A DNA stretch of 64,000 nt from an uncultured Bacteroidales bacterium (GCA_900317745.1 ONHW01000002.1:186001-250000), one strand, 5' to 3'. Positions 29,817 to 38,779 are shown, counted from the stretch's first letter. Program-made: numbers and translations. Notes: generated by a model not told the origin, from the sequence alone.

Positions 29817-32112
29817 AAAACTAACCCCTACTGTTCTTTGTAAAACGCTAATTATTACATTATTATTCACAGCTTTGCCCATGGCGGCGCAGTACGATGC
29901 GCACCTTACAGGTCACGTCCTGGACGAACGCACCGGCGAACACTTGCCGTATGTGAATATCCAGATCAAAGGTACGAATATCGGTACCGTAACCGACGAA
30001 TCAGGTCACTACCTGCTGCAGGATCTGCCTATCGGACCGCAAACCGTTATATTCAGTTTTGTGGGCTACGAAACCCTCGAACTGCCTGTCACGCTGGAGC
30101 AGGATCGCACCGTTGAACTGAAGGCTGCCATTCGCGAGGTCAGCAAGCAACTTGACGGCGTCGTAGTGACTGCCAACCGCTATGCCACCAAGCGGCAGGA
30201 AGCGGCTACTATCGTCAATGTGTTGTCACCCAAACTGTTTGAGACGACTGCTGTTGCATGTATGGCAGAGGCTATGAGTTTTCAGCCTGGCTTGCGCGTC
30301 GAGAACTCGTGCAGCAACTGCGGCAAAACCGAACTGCGTATCAACGGCCTGCAAGGGCAATACACGCAGATCCTGATGGACTCGCGTCCCGTGTTCTCGT
30401 CAATGGCGGCTGTGTACGGTTTGGAGCAGGTGCCTGCGGCGATGATCGACCGTATAGAGGTCGTGCGTGGTGGCGGTTCGGCGATGTATGGCGCCAATGC
30501 CATTGCAGGCGTGGTGAATATCATCACAAAGGAACCTGTGCGTAATTTCGTCAATCTCTCCAATACCAGTCAGATCAACGAGCACGCTGGCTACGATATT
30601 CACACCGACCTCAACGCGTCCGTCATGTCGGAGAATAGAAAGATCGGTGCTTACCTGTTTGCCTCGCACCGTACGCGCAGCCCCTATGACCGCGACAACG
30701 ACGGCTTCAGCGAGGCACCGCTGCTCAAGGCGACGACTGCCGGTGCACGTGTGTTCTTCAAGACCAGCGCCTACAGCAAACTTACTGCCGAGTACCACCA
30801 CACCACCGATTATCGTCGCGGAGGCAACCATATCGACCTTGAGCCGCACAAGGCGGATATAGCCGAGCAACTGCGCCATAACATTGACGCAGGCTCGCTG
30901 GCGTTCGACTGGTTCTCGGCTGACAACAGGCACTTCCTCTCCGCCTACTCGGCTATCCAGCACATAGGTCGCGAGAGTTACTTCGGTACGATGCAGGATC
31001 TCAACGCCTACGGCCGCAGTACTGACCTCACATCCAACACGGGTCTGCAGTACCGTTTCTCCTATCCCTGCGGATCGATGCAGGGCGACCTGACTGTTGG
31101 TGCTGAATATAATTACAACGGCCTGCACGATCAGATGCTTGGCTACAACCGCGATATACTGCAGAACGTGCACGTTATTGGCGCGTATGCGCAGAACGAG
31201 TGGAAGAACGAGCAGTGGAGTGCTCTGGTCGGTGCGCGCGTTGAGAAGCATAATTTCCTCCGCACACCGGTGGTAGCACCGCGTGCCACGCTGCGTTACA
31301 CACCCGTTGACGGACTTGTGCTGCGTGCCGGATACAGCAGCGGCTACCGTGCACCGCAGGCATACGACGAAGATCTGCACGTCGCTGCCGTGGGTGGTGC
31401 CGTGTCGCTTATCTCACTCGATCCTGCGCTCCGACCCGAGTATTCGCACAGTGCTACACTTAGTGCCGACTGGTATCGCTCCTTCGGCAACTGCGAAATC
31501 AACCTTACTGCCGAGGGCTTTTACACCTACCTGCAGGACGTGTTCTTCCTGCGCGAGGAAGGACAGGATGCTGCCGGCAATATCCTCTTCACGCGCACGA
31601 ACGCTCATGGAGCCTGGGTAGGCGGCTTGAACCTGGAGGGGAGACTCAACTGTCAACTCTCAACGCTCAACTTCCAACTATCTCTGGGCTACACGTTCCA
31701 GCAGAGCCGCTACACCGTTCCCCAGCAGTGGAGTGCCGTTGTGCCCGCTCAGTCGCGTATGTTACGCACGCCGGACAACTACGGCTACCTGCTCTTCGAT
31801 ATCGAGCCTGTCAAGGATTTTACTATCTCGCTTAACGCCAGGGCTACCGGCTCGATGCTCATGCCGCACCTGGCTGGATTCGTGGCGCAGGACGAAGAGG
31901 TGCTCACACCCGCGTTTTGGGATCTCGGGCTGCGGCTTGCCTACGATATACATCTGTACAAGCACTATTGCCTCGAACTCAGTGCCGGAGTTAAGAATAT
32001 CCTCGACCAGTACCAGCGCGACCTCGACCAAGGTCCGCTGCGTGATGCCGGCTACATCTACGGCACCACTATTCCCCGCACGTATTTTATCGGCGTGGCA
32101 CTCAAGATATAA
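29812..32112 (+). CDS. TonB-dependent receptor (second of pair)
   Basis: 766 aa: signal peptide, CarboxypepD_reg-like domain (GHVLDERTGEHLPYVNIQIKG), plug with CSNCGKTELRINGL (Cys167, Cys170) and VRGGGSAMYGANAIAGVVNI, then a barrel ending in a terminal aromatic-type strand (YFIGVALKI). The CxxC in the plug and the neighbouring His-rich receptor suggest a metal or metal-chelate substrate. The ATG lies inside a heptamer repeat. Residues near 612-622 (LNCQLSTLNFQLS) come from an in-frame word repeat (31644-31680) in a barrel strand/loop. The gene ends at a shared bidirectional terminator. Confidence 0.8.
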   Translation: MLKLTPTVLCKTLIITLLFTALPMAAQYDAHLTGHVLDERTGEHLPYVNIQIKGTNIGTVTDESGHYLLQDLPIGPQTVIFSFVGYETLELPVTLEQDRTVELKAAIREVSKQLDGVVVTANRYATKRQEAATIVNVLSPKLFETTAVACMAEAMSFQPGLRVENSCSNCGKTELRINGLQGQYTQILMDSRPVFSSMAAVYGLEQVPAAMIDRIEVVRGGGSAMYGANAIAGVVNIITKEPVRNFVNLSNTSQINEHAGYDIHTDLNASVMSENRKIGAYLFASHRTRSPYDRDNDGFSEAPLLKATTAGARVFFKTSAYSKLTAEYHHTTDYRRGGNHIDLEPHKADIAEQLRHNIDAGSLAFDWFSADNRHFLSAYSAIQHIGRESYFGTMQDLNAYGRSTDLTSNTGLQYRFSYPCGSMQGDLTVGAEYNYNGLHDQMLGYNRDILQNVHVIGAYAQNEWKNEQWSALVGARVEKHNFLRTPVVAPRATLRYTPVDGLVLRAGYSSGYRAPQAYDEDLHVAAVGGAVSLISLDPALRPEYSHSATLSADWYRSFGNCEINLTAEGFYTYLQDVFFLREEGQDAAGNILFTRTNAHGAWVGGLNLEGRLNCQLSTLNFQLSLGYTFQQSRYTVPQQWSAVVPAQSRMLRTPDNYGYLLFDIEPVKDFTISLNARATGSMLMPHLAGFVAQDEEVLTPAFWDLGLRLAYDIHLYKHYCLELSAGVKNILDQYQRDLDQGPLRDAGYIYGTTIPRTYFIGVALKI
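31644..31680. repeat. Word repeat inside the second TonB receptor gene
   Basis: ctcaactgtcaactctcaa-type words, about four copies of 7-8 bp, in frame. The same word dominates the intergenic repeats at 32207, 33771 and 51031 and, reversed, the one at 63152. Confidence 0.6.
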
Positions 32113-32160
32113 TTGCATACCGTTTGATTCTTCAGGTATCTTCCTGCTCATAAACAACAA

Positions 32161-32189
32161 ATGCGGCGCGCCATTCCGGCACGCCGCAT
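32161..32189. terminator. Bidirectional terminator between convergent genes
   Basis: ATGCGGCG (32161-32168) pairs with CGCCGCAT (32182-32189) with an inner GCC/GGC stem; TTATTT follows on the plus side and an A/T-rich flank on the other. It lies between the receptor and the minus-strand secreted protein. Confidence 0.7.
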
Positions 32190-32206
32190 CTTATTTGAGC
32201 AGTCCA

Positions 32207-32244
32207 GCGCTAAACTCTCAACGCTAAACTTTAAACGCTCAACG
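32207..32244. repeat. Intergenic word repeat
   Basis: Imperfect 7-8 bp words (ctcaacg, ctaaact, cgctcaacg) ending three bases before the minus-strand stop at 32247. Confidence 0.5.
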
Positions 32245-32246
32245 TC

Positions 32247-33713
32247 CTACTTCACCTCCACACCGTTGGCGTTGTAGGTCTTCTCACCCTGACGGATGAT
32301 CAGTTGTCCGTTCACGATCACCTTCATAGCCTTGGCAGCAGCGTTGATGTTATCAACAGCCTGACCCTTGTCGATGGTGTACCACTGGATCTCGGTAGCG
32401 TTCTCTGCGTCACCGCCGAAGTAGATCGACTTGATGCCCAACTTGTCCCAATCAGCCGAATACAGGTCGTTCAGGTAGATGCGGCTGTCGTAGAAGTCGT
32501 AGTTCTCTGTGAATCCGAACGGAATAACCGTCAACTCCTCTTCCAGGTAGGTGTGGGTGGCAGGAGTGAACGTCAGAGGCTCAACTGTACCGTCAATGTC
32601 GGTAAAGAGTTCGTAGTACAATTTCGAGGCTACCAGACCTTCGCCGTTAACGTCAACGTTCGGTACATTGAAGGTGATAATGTATCCATAACTCTTGTCT
32701 TTTACCAGTCCTGTGATAGACGGATTAGCCGGCATAACGGCTCTCTCTACTACACCTTTCAACACAAGACCGCTCGTATAACGGTCGATATACTTACCGT
32801 CAGCCAGCGAATAAACTTCCGAACTTGCTGTGTACGTGTCTTGATCTGCGTTATATTCGAACACAGCACCGGATACAAAATATACATCATACGGACCGTA
32901 AGCACCAAGGTACTGGTTCGGAGCAAACGTTATGGTGTTGCCTTCTTTTGTGCCCTTGACGGCTGCTTCCGGCAGGAACGTACTGAAACCTACCATATAT
33001 ACGTCATTGCCGTCAATTCCGATAAAGGCTGATCCGCTGCCGGGGTTCTTCTGGTAGTCGGTGTACGTCATGGCATACTCCTTCAGTTCCAGACTCTCCG
33101 GAATCGCTACGGTGTCAGGCTCCTCAGGCTCTGTAGCGCTGAAGATGGCTACCTGCCAGAAAGCGAGGGGCTGCAATGTTGTTGCAGAAAGGCACTCGGC
33201 AAGCAACGTGCCGGCTGTCAATGTGCCGGCTTCTGGATCCCACTCAAATGTGATGTCGCTGGGCGTCTTACCGTCTGCGCTTCCTAACAAGAACAATTCG
33301 TGTCCCTGTACAGTACCCAGCGACTGACCGCTGGCAAACGTGATAACGTTGCCTGCCTTCTTGCCGTTAATCGTTCCCTGAGGGATATAGTACGACAAAC
33401 CGGTGATGGCTACATTGTCACCCTCAACAACCACCTCGATCGAAGGCATAGCGAAGGTAACGTCTTGAAAACTTGAATCACCGCGGACTGCGTATAAACT
33501 TCCTTCGGCGGTGTAGTACGTACCGCTGACGAACTCACCATCAGCCTGCGGAGCACGATTCGACGGCTGTGCGGCTACAAGCTGCATCAGGCGAGGAGCT
33601 GCCTGCAACTCGATCTTGTCCGGCTTGCCCAACTCGCGGGTAGCACCAGCAGGTGCTGCGTTTACGCTCATCAATACCATCAGAGCGCAAAGTAGTGAAG
33701 TAATTTTCTTCAT
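32247..33713 (-). CDS. Secreted protein with short T9SS-like C-terminal tag
   Basis: A 488-aa protein with signal peptide (LLCALMVLMSVNAAPAGA) and beta-rich body in which two related ~150-residue units can be seen (ITGLSYYIPQGTINGKKAGN vs MVGFSTFLPEAAVKGTKEGN), suggesting a tandem lipocalin-like or beta-sandwich repeat. No catalytic motif or family was recognised. It ends VNGQLIIR...TYNANGVEVK, the same short tag as the two paralogous proteins at 1574 and 4759, which supports export and surface delivery. Monocistronic, with a promoter 150 bp upstream. Confidence 0.65.
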   Translation of the reverse strand: MKKITSLLCALMVLMSVNAAPAGATRELGKPDKIELQAAPRLMQLVAAQPSNRAPQADGEFVSGTYYTAEGSLYAVRGDSSFQDVTFAMPSIEVVVEGDNVAITGLSYYIPQGTINGKKAGNVITFASGQSLGTVQGHELFLLGSADGKTPSDITFEWDPEAGTLTAGTLLAECLSATTLQPLAFWQVAIFSATEPEEPDTVAIPESLELKEYAMTYTDYQKNPGSGSAFIGIDGNDVYMVGFSTFLPEAAVKGTKEGNTITFAPNQYLGAYGPYDVYFVSGAVFEYNADQDTYTASSEVYSLADGKYIDRYTSGLVLKGVVERAVMPANPSITGLVKDKSYGYIITFNVPNVDVNGEGLVASKLYYELFTDIDGTVEPLTFTPATHTYLEEELTVIPFGFTENYDFYDSRIYLNDLYSADWDKLGIKSIYFGGDAENATEIQWYTIDKGQAVDNINAAAKAMKVIVNGQLIIRQGEKTYNANGVEVK

Positions 33714-33770
33714 ACCTTAAAATTGATTTTAGTTAAACAATGTTATATAATCTGTTTTCGTCAAACAACG

Positions 33771-33862
33771 AATAACTTTTAACTTTTAACTTTCAAACTT
33801 CTCTCAACTCTCATCTCTCAACACTCAACACTCAACACTCAACTCTCACATGTCAACTCTCC
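33771..33862. repeat. Long intergenic word repeat (aactttt, ctcaaca)
   Basis: About 90 bp made of aactttt then ctcaaca / ctctcaa words, period 7-8. It lies between the promoter at 33865 and the start of the minus-strand gene at 33713, so it would be transcribed as 5' leader. Confidence 0.8.
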
Positions 33863-33864
33863 TG

Positions 33865-33896
33865 CAAAGTTACTACAAAATTCCCGAATTTACAAA
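33865..33896 (-). promoter_or_regulatory. Promoter of the secreted-protein gene
   Basis: Minus strand TTTG (33896-33893), 20-bp spacer, TAACTTTG (33872-33865). Confidence 0.7.
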
Positions 33897-33997
33897 CTTT
33901 CCGCCTACAATCTGCCCAAAAATAACCTATTTGTCAACCGCTATTTGCAAAACTTGGTATTTGAGCTTTTGCCTTTTGACATACTTTATTAGATGCA

Positions 33998-34025
33998 GAT
34001 AGTGCCCTCTGTGTTGGGCACTATC
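33998..34025. terminator. Perfect 10-bp hairpin downstream of maf
   Basis: GATAGTGCCC (33998-34007) and GGGCACTATC (34016-34025) with an 8-nt loop. It lies about 80 bp past the Maf stop; the A-run on the plus side (ATCAAAAAA) favours a role as a terminator for minus-strand transcripts only weakly. Confidence 0.5.
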
Positions 34026-34042
34026 AATCAAAAAACGTGCTG

Positions 34043-34086
34043 TTCGATCGGGGTTTTGTCGTACTTTTATTGTACTTTTGTCGAGG
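34043..34086. repeat. 11-bp periodic repeat array
   Basis: Four consecutive 11-mers: ttcgatcgggg, ttttgtcgtac, ttttattgtac, ttttgtcgagg. The last unit ends 20 bp from the Maf stop codon. Same period and CGAT/T-tract composition as the arrays at 39848 and 45840. Confidence 0.7.
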
Positions 34087-34105
34087 TCTTACTAATCCTC
34101 TAAAG

Positions 34106-34708
34106 TTACAATCTTTGCAAGTATTTATGTACAAGGTGGGTCGGAAATCCCATCACTGTATAGAATGAGCCGCTTATCTTGCTGACGGCTATATAACCTA
34201 TCCACTCCTGTATGCCGTACGCACCGGCTTTATCCAGAGGTCGGTAGTGACTTACGTAGTAATCAATATCTGTCTCACTCAGCGGCTCAAATGTTACGTC
34301 GCAGCAGTCCACCTCGGTCGTCATTCTGACCTTCGGTTGCTGACTGCTGATTGCTGATTGCTGACTGCCGACTTCCGCAAACGTCACAGCGGTATATACC
34401 TGGTGCGTCTTGCCGCTGAGTAGCCGGAGCATCTCTTTGGCTTCGCCTTCCGAATGTGGCTTGCCTAACACCTTACCCTCCAGCCAGACAATGGTATCGG
34501 AGGTGATCAGCAGTTCGTCAGCCGCCAACGCATGCGTACGCGTGTACGCCTCCGCCTTGGCGCGTGATATATACATAGGTATATCTCCGCCTTGCAACTG
34601 CGGAGGATACGATTCGTCTGCGTCAATGCTGACCTCTGTGTGAGGTACATCTAACCCGCGTAACAACTCCCTCCGGCGGGGGGACTGTGAACCTAAAATG
34701 ATTTGCAT
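34106..34708 (-). CDS. Maf-like nucleoside triphosphate pyrophosphatase
   Basis: 200 aa with the Maf fold signatures: GSQSPRRRELL at the N-terminus, SDTIVWLEGKVLGKP (catalytic Asp region), and DKAGAYGIQEWIGYIAVSKI near the end. Maf proteins hydrolyse non-canonical or modified NTPs to the monophosphate. An extra segment SQQSAISSQQPKV (about residues 114-127) sits in a loop between strands and is encoded by a word repeat (34337-34372). It follows the UbiA-family gene by 27 bp, and a pairing of these genes suggests co-transcription. Confidence 0.85.
   Translation of the reverse strand: MQIILGSQSPRRRELLRGLDVPHTEVSIDADESYPPQLQGGDIPMYISRAKAEAYTRTHALAADELLITSDTIVWLEGKVLGKPHSEGEAKEMLRLLSGKTHQVYTAVTFAEVGSQQSAISSQQPKVRMTTEVDCCDVTFEPLSETDIDYYVSHYRPLDKAGAYGIQEWIGYIAVSKISGSFYTVMGFPTHLVHKYLQRL
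34337..34372. repeat. Word repeat inside the maf gene
   Basis: ttgctgactgctgattgctg-type words, four to five copies of 7 bp, in frame, encoding SQQSAISSQQP in a Maf surface loop. Confidence 0.65.
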
Positions 34709-34735
34709 CTCCTATTCGTTCTATGTTCCCGGCGC

Positions 34736-35710
34736 TTATAGCATCTTGCTGATAACGAAACTGTACAGCACGCCCATCAGCATCACAAACTTCATGACAG
34801 CTTGAGCCGTGCGGTACTCCGATGAGATACGTGCCGACCACAGCAGCCATAGCACGCAGGCTATCGGCACCAGCAGTCCGAACACCGCGTAGCGTATATG
34901 CAATGTGTTCCATGTGTGCGGAAACGGTATAACCCACCACGCCAGCCACACTATGGCGCCTGCCAGCAGAAGCAGCAGAACTGTCACAATGATCTTGGTC
35001 GGCTGTTCGCCTAATACCACCGGCAGACTGTGGCACTCCAGTTCACGGTCACCCATCTGATCCTGCATATCTTTGATAATCTCGCGGATGAGTGTCGCCA
35101 GAAAGGCAAATGCCGCAAAACCGCCTATCCACATATACAGGTCGCGGGGAAGTGATATGTATTCCAGTACATTGATCCCGTTCACGTTGCTGTAATGCAA
35201 CTTCAGGTAGGCAACATTGCTGACTGCAATCAGCAGCGGACACAATGCTGCCACCAGGGCTATAATCAGGTTGCCGACAATCATCTGGCGTTTGTACGAT
35301 GCCGAATAGAACCACAGCAGTCCCGGCACGAATACAAAGATCACTGCCACCACCCAACTGCGCAGCACCCACGCCACAACCAGACCGCATACGATACCTG
35401 TGGCTGTCAGCACCTGAAACAACCGCATGGCTTGCTGCTTGCTTACACCGCGGGTGACAATCAGACGGTCGGGACGATTGATTGCGTCGATCTTGACGTC
35501 AAAATAATCGTTGATAACGTAACCTCCTGCTGCTATCAGCACCGTACCGGCTATCAGCAACGCCAACAGCCACCACGGCAACTGCTCACCGAAATACGCC
35601 TTACAGAGAAGGGGTGTTGCCACCCACTTCTCCATAACGTACAGCACAACAGCAGTCATCAGCAGGTTCTGCCATCGTACAAGTGTCAGGTAATCTCTCA
35701 GTTTATCCAT
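34736..35710 (-). CDS. UbiA-family prenyltransferase (geranylgeranylglycerol-phosphate geranylgeranyltransferase-like)
   Basis: 324 aa, about nine membrane segments. The first Asp-rich motif is NDYFDVKIDAINRPDR (N67-R82) and the second is DMQDQMGDRE, the Mg2+-prenyl diphosphate sites of UbiA enzymes. In Bacteroidota this gene, next to maf, is generally annotated as geranylgeranylglycerol-phosphate geranylgeranyltransferase, but the acceptor cannot be proven here; a quinone or lipid acceptor is possible. It follows the GH13 gene by 38 bp. Confidence 0.8.
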   Translation of the reverse strand: MDKLRDYLTLVRWQNLLMTAVVLYVMEKWVATPLLCKAYFGEQLPWWLLALLIAGTVLIAAGGYVINDYFDVKIDAINRPDRLIVTRGVSKQQAMRLFQVLTATGIVCGLVVAWVLRSWVVAVIFVFVPGLLWFYSASYKRQMIVGNLIIALVAALCPLLIAVSNVAYLKLHYSNVNGINVLEYISLPRDLYMWIGGFAAFAFLATLIREIIKDMQDQMGDRELECHSLPVVLGEQPTKIIVTVLLLLLAGAIVWLAWWVIPFPHTWNTLHIRYAVFGLLVPIACVLWLLWSARISSEYRTAQAVMKFVMLMGVLYSFVISKML

Positions 35711-35748
35711 ATATTCTTTTTTCTATCAGCGCAACGGTCTTTCTTCTA

Positions 35749-37386
35749 TCAGCGCAGCCGTAGTATCGCTCCCGTCCAAGCCGGCAACGTAACGCAGAAC
35801 GGAGCGGAAGACATCAGCGGTCCCTCGTAAGTCTTGCCCGACAGCAGATCTTCGGCATGTACGCTGATCTTCTCGTCAATCTGCATATAGATGAACGCGT
35901 CACTCGGGATAGTGACAGGCACATCTACCTGCTTGTCGTCGAAGTTGACCACGATCAGCAGTGTCTCTTTCGCGTGCTTGCGCAGGTAGGCAAACTGCTT
36001 GCGGCGGTTGAAACCTTCGCCCTGAGCATATTCCAAATCGTACATCTTTCCGTCGGTGATGGCAGGATTAGTCTTGGCTATCTGCAGCAGTTTGCAGTAG
36101 AACTCACGAAGCTCGCGTTGCTCGTCATCCAGTCCGGCACCGTTGAACTTGCCGCCGTTGGCCCAAGCCTGAATGCTCTTTACGCCCCAATAGTCGAAGA
36201 TCGTGGTGCGACCGTCAATACCCGAGAAGCCTTCTACGTCCATGCCTTTCTCGCCAACCTCCTGACCCGAATAAATCATCACGGGATTGGTGCTCAGCGT
36301 GGAGGCAACAATCATCGCAGGCTCGGCGGCACGGCCGCTGCCGCAGAAGAACCCGGAGGCTATACGTTGCTCGTCGTGGTTCTCCAGGAAGTAAAGCATC
36401 TTGGGCAGAATGTCGCCTACAGCCTGCCACTGATAGCTGATACCGTCGGCTGAATAGTCGCGGCTGGTTACACCGCGAAGGTAGTCGTACATACCTACTT
36501 TGTCGTACAGGTAGTCGAAGCCTGCGGATATGTATCGGCGGTAGATACCCGGATCATAAATCTCGGCTATGAACTGCACCTGTGGAAACACGGCGCGTAC
36601 GCGGTGGATCGCCCAATCGAAGAACTCGGCAGGTACCATGTGCGCCATATCCACGCGGAACGCATCTACGCCTTTTCCTGCCCAGAACAACAGGATGTCA
36701 CACATCTTCCTCCATGTGTCGGGGATAGGGTCGAACTGCTTCTCACAGCCGCCCAAGTAGTGTACGCCGTAGTTCAGTTTGACAGTCTCGTACCAGTCGT
36801 TCTCCGATGGATGGGCATTGAAGCAGTCGTTGCCCGTAACCTTGGCGGGGTACTCGTTGTAGTCGCCTATGTCGAACGAGGGCTGGAACTTCTCGCCCGG
36901 GATATAGTAGAAGTTGTTCAGTGGCGAGAATGCCCATTCGGGGTGATCTTTCTCGCCTAAGTCTTCTACTCCCTGCGGACGACACTCCGACTTGTACTCG
37001 CGTGACACATGGTTCGGCACGAAGTCAATGATCACTTTCAGTCCTGCCTTGTGCGTGCGGGATACAAGCATCTCGAACTCTGCCATTCTGTTGTCAGGAA
37101 ACTCTGCCAGGTCGGGATCAACATCGTAATAGTCGGTTATGGCGTACGGACTACCGGCTTTGCCCTTGGTGATGGCCGGCGTGTTCAGTTTAGCCGTGGC
37201 GTGGCGAATAACACCTGTGTACCACACGTGCGTAGCGCCTAACTCCTGTATTCCTTTCAGTGCTTTGGTCGTAATGCCGGCAAATGTGCCGCAGCCGTTT
37301 ACCTCCTTGTCGCCGTGGGGAACACGGGCTGTTACATAGTTAGTAAACCAACGTGGAAAGCATTGGTAGATAATTATCTTGCTCAT
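35749..37386 (-). CDS. GH13 alpha-amylase family enzyme, cytoplasmic
   Basis: 545 aa without a signal peptide. The (beta/alpha)8 signatures are present in order: IIDFVPNHV, GVDAFRVDMAHM (nucleophile Asp), FIAEIYDP (acid/base Glu), FLENHDEQR (third Asp). The C-terminal beta domain contains ETLLIVVNFDDKQV. It probably acts on intracellular alpha-glucans or oligosaccharides; hydrolase versus transferase activity cannot be told from motifs. It lies between ackA and the UbiA-family gene in a minus-strand run, linking glucan use to acetate formation by position only. Confidence 0.8.
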   Translation of the reverse strand: MSKIIIYQCFPRWFTNYVTARVPHGDKEVNGCGTFAGITTKALKGIQELGATHVWYTGVIRHATAKLNTPAITKGKAGSPYAITDYYDVDPDLAEFPDNRMAEFEMLVSRTHKAGLKVIIDFVPNHVSREYKSECRPQGVEDLGEKDHPEWAFSPLNNFYYIPGEKFQPSFDIGDYNEYPAKVTGNDCFNAHPSENDWYETVKLNYGVHYLGGCEKQFDPIPDTWRKMCDILLFWAGKGVDAFRVDMAHMVPAEFFDWAIHRVRAVFPQVQFIAEIYDPGIYRRYISAGFDYLYDKVGMYDYLRGVTSRDYSADGISYQWQAVGDILPKMLYFLENHDEQRIASGFFCGSGRAAEPAMIVASTLSTNPVMIYSGQEVGEKGMDVEGFSGIDGRTTIFDYWGVKSIQAWANGGKFNGAGLDDEQRELREFYCKLLQIAKTNPAITDGKMYDLEYAQGEGFNRRKQFAYLRKHAKETLLIVVNFDDKQVDVPVTIPSDAFIYMQIDEKISVHAEDLLSGKTYEGPLMSSAPFCVTLPAWTGAILRLR

Positions 37387-37399
37387 GTCTTTAGTTTTT

Positions 37400-37451
37400 C
37401 TCTTTGAGCAGGCATTGCCTGCGGTCTTTTTTCTTTGAGCGAAGCGTTCTG
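37400..37451. repeat. Intergenic repeat with tctttgagc motif, copy 1
   Basis: Contains ctctttgagcaggcattgcc and then ggtcttttttctttgagcg; AGGCA-tt-TGCCT can fold into a hairpin. Similar blocks lie at 38711-38776, with a weaker relative at 35713-35757 (two ctatcagcgca words). Confidence 0.55.
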
Positions 37452-37453
37452 TA

Positions 37454-38650
37454 TTATCCTACCAGCGCAGCCGTGTCGCTGGCAATCATCAGTTCCTCGT
37501 CGGTCGGGATAACCACAACCTTAACCTTCGAGTCCGGAGTGGAGATCACAGCCTCTTTGCCGCGGATAGTGGCATTCAGCGCTTCATCGACCTTCACGCC
37601 CATGAACTCCATGTCGCGGCAAACCTCGGCACGCATCGATGCTTGGTTCTCGCCCACGCCTGCGGTGAACACGATAATATCCACACCGCCCATGGCTGCG
37701 GCAAAAGCACCTACGTACTTCTTGATCTTGTAGTTGTACATATCTGTTGCCAACTTAGCGCGCTTGTTGCCGGCTGCTACAGCAGCTTCCAGATCGCGCA
37801 TATCCGAACCTACGCCCGATATACCTGCTACACCTGACTTCTTGTTCAGCAGGTCGGACATCTGGTCGGGGTTCAGACCAAGTTTCTTCTGCAGGAACGT
37901 TACTGCGCCACCGTCCACGTCACCGCTACGCGTACCCATCATTATTCCTTCCAGCGGGGTCAGACCCATGGTCGTATCCATGCACTTGCCGTTCTTTACC
38001 GCTGCCAGCGAACCGCCGTTGCCGATATGGCAGGTGATGATACGCTGCTTGTTGTAATCCACACCTAAGAACTCGCACACGCGTGCACTCACGTAGCGGT
38101 GGCTCGTGCCATGGAAGCCGTAGCGGCGTACGCCGTACTTCTCATATACCTCATACGGCAGGGCGTACATGTAACTGTACTGTGGCATTGTCTGGTGGAA
38201 CGCTGTGTCGAACACGCCTACCTGCGGCAGACCCGGCATTAGTTCCTCAACGGCACGTATACCCTTCAGGTTGGCGGGGTTGTGCAGCGGTGCCAGATCG
38301 CTCACTTCCTCAAAGGCTTTGATTACCTCCGGAGTGATAACTACCGACTTAGCGAACTTCTCGCCGCCATGCACCATACGATGACCAACGGCGTTGATCT
38401 CCTTCAGACTCTTGATCACGCCAATCTCCGGATCGGTCAGCAGACTGAAGATGAACTTCACGCCCTCGGTGTGCTCTGGCATGTCGTGCATAATCTGTTT
38501 CTTCTCGCCGTTGGCAAGCTTGACTTTTACGAACGCACCGTCCAAGCCTACGCGCTCTGCGCCGCCGGAGGTCATAACACTCTGGTCGTCCATGTTATAC
38601 AAGGCATACTTAATGGACGAACTACCACAATTCAATACTAAGATTTTCAT
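37454..38650 (-). CDS. ackA: Acetate kinase
   Basis: 398 aa, full family length. The N-terminus MKILVLNCGSSSIKY is the phosphate/acetate-binding signature, AVGHRMVHGGE the second ASKHA motif, and CHIGNGGS / TRSGDVD the adenosine side. It converts acetyl phosphate + ADP to acetate + ATP, the energy-yielding last step of acetate fermentation. The upstream gene encodes phosphate acetyltransferase, the partner enzyme, 129 bp away. Confidence 0.97.
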   Translation of the reverse strand: MKILVLNCGSSSIKYALYNMDDQSVMTSGGAERVGLDGAFVKVKLANGEKKQIMHDMPEHTEGVKFIFSLLTDPEIGVIKSLKEINAVGHRMVHGGEKFAKSVVITPEVIKAFEEVSDLAPLHNPANLKGIRAVEELMPGLPQVGVFDTAFHQTMPQYSYMYALPYEVYEKYGVRRYGFHGTSHRYVSARVCEFLGVDYNKQRIITCHIGNGGSLAAVKNGKCMDTTMGLTPLEGIMMGTRSGDVDGGAVTFLQKKLGLNPDQMSDLLNKKSGVAGISGVGSDMRDLEAAVAAGNKRAKLATDMYNYKIKKYVGAFAAAMGGVDIIVFTAGVGENQASMRAEVCRDMEFMGVKVDEALNATIRGKEAVISTPDSKVKVVVIPTDEELMIASDTAALVG

Positions 38651-38710
38651 GGTTTTCTAATATTTTATTGGATTATTTTCTTTTTGCATGTAGCAGCCCA
38701 TTTGGCTGCT

Positions 38711-38776
38711 CTCTTTTTTCTTTGAGAAGCCCGCGGCTGCGGTCTTTTATCTTTGAGCAGGCGCAGCCTGCGGTCT
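38711..38776. repeat. Intergenic repeat with tctttgagc motif, copies 2 and 3
   Basis: cttttttctttgagaagccc, then ctgcggtcttttatctttg, then agcaggcgcagcctgcggtc. It resembles 37400-37451: T-rich run, tctttgag, G/C hairpin, gcggtc. It fills the pta-ackA gap and ends close to the Pta stop. Confidence 0.55.
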
Positions 38777-38779
38777 ATC

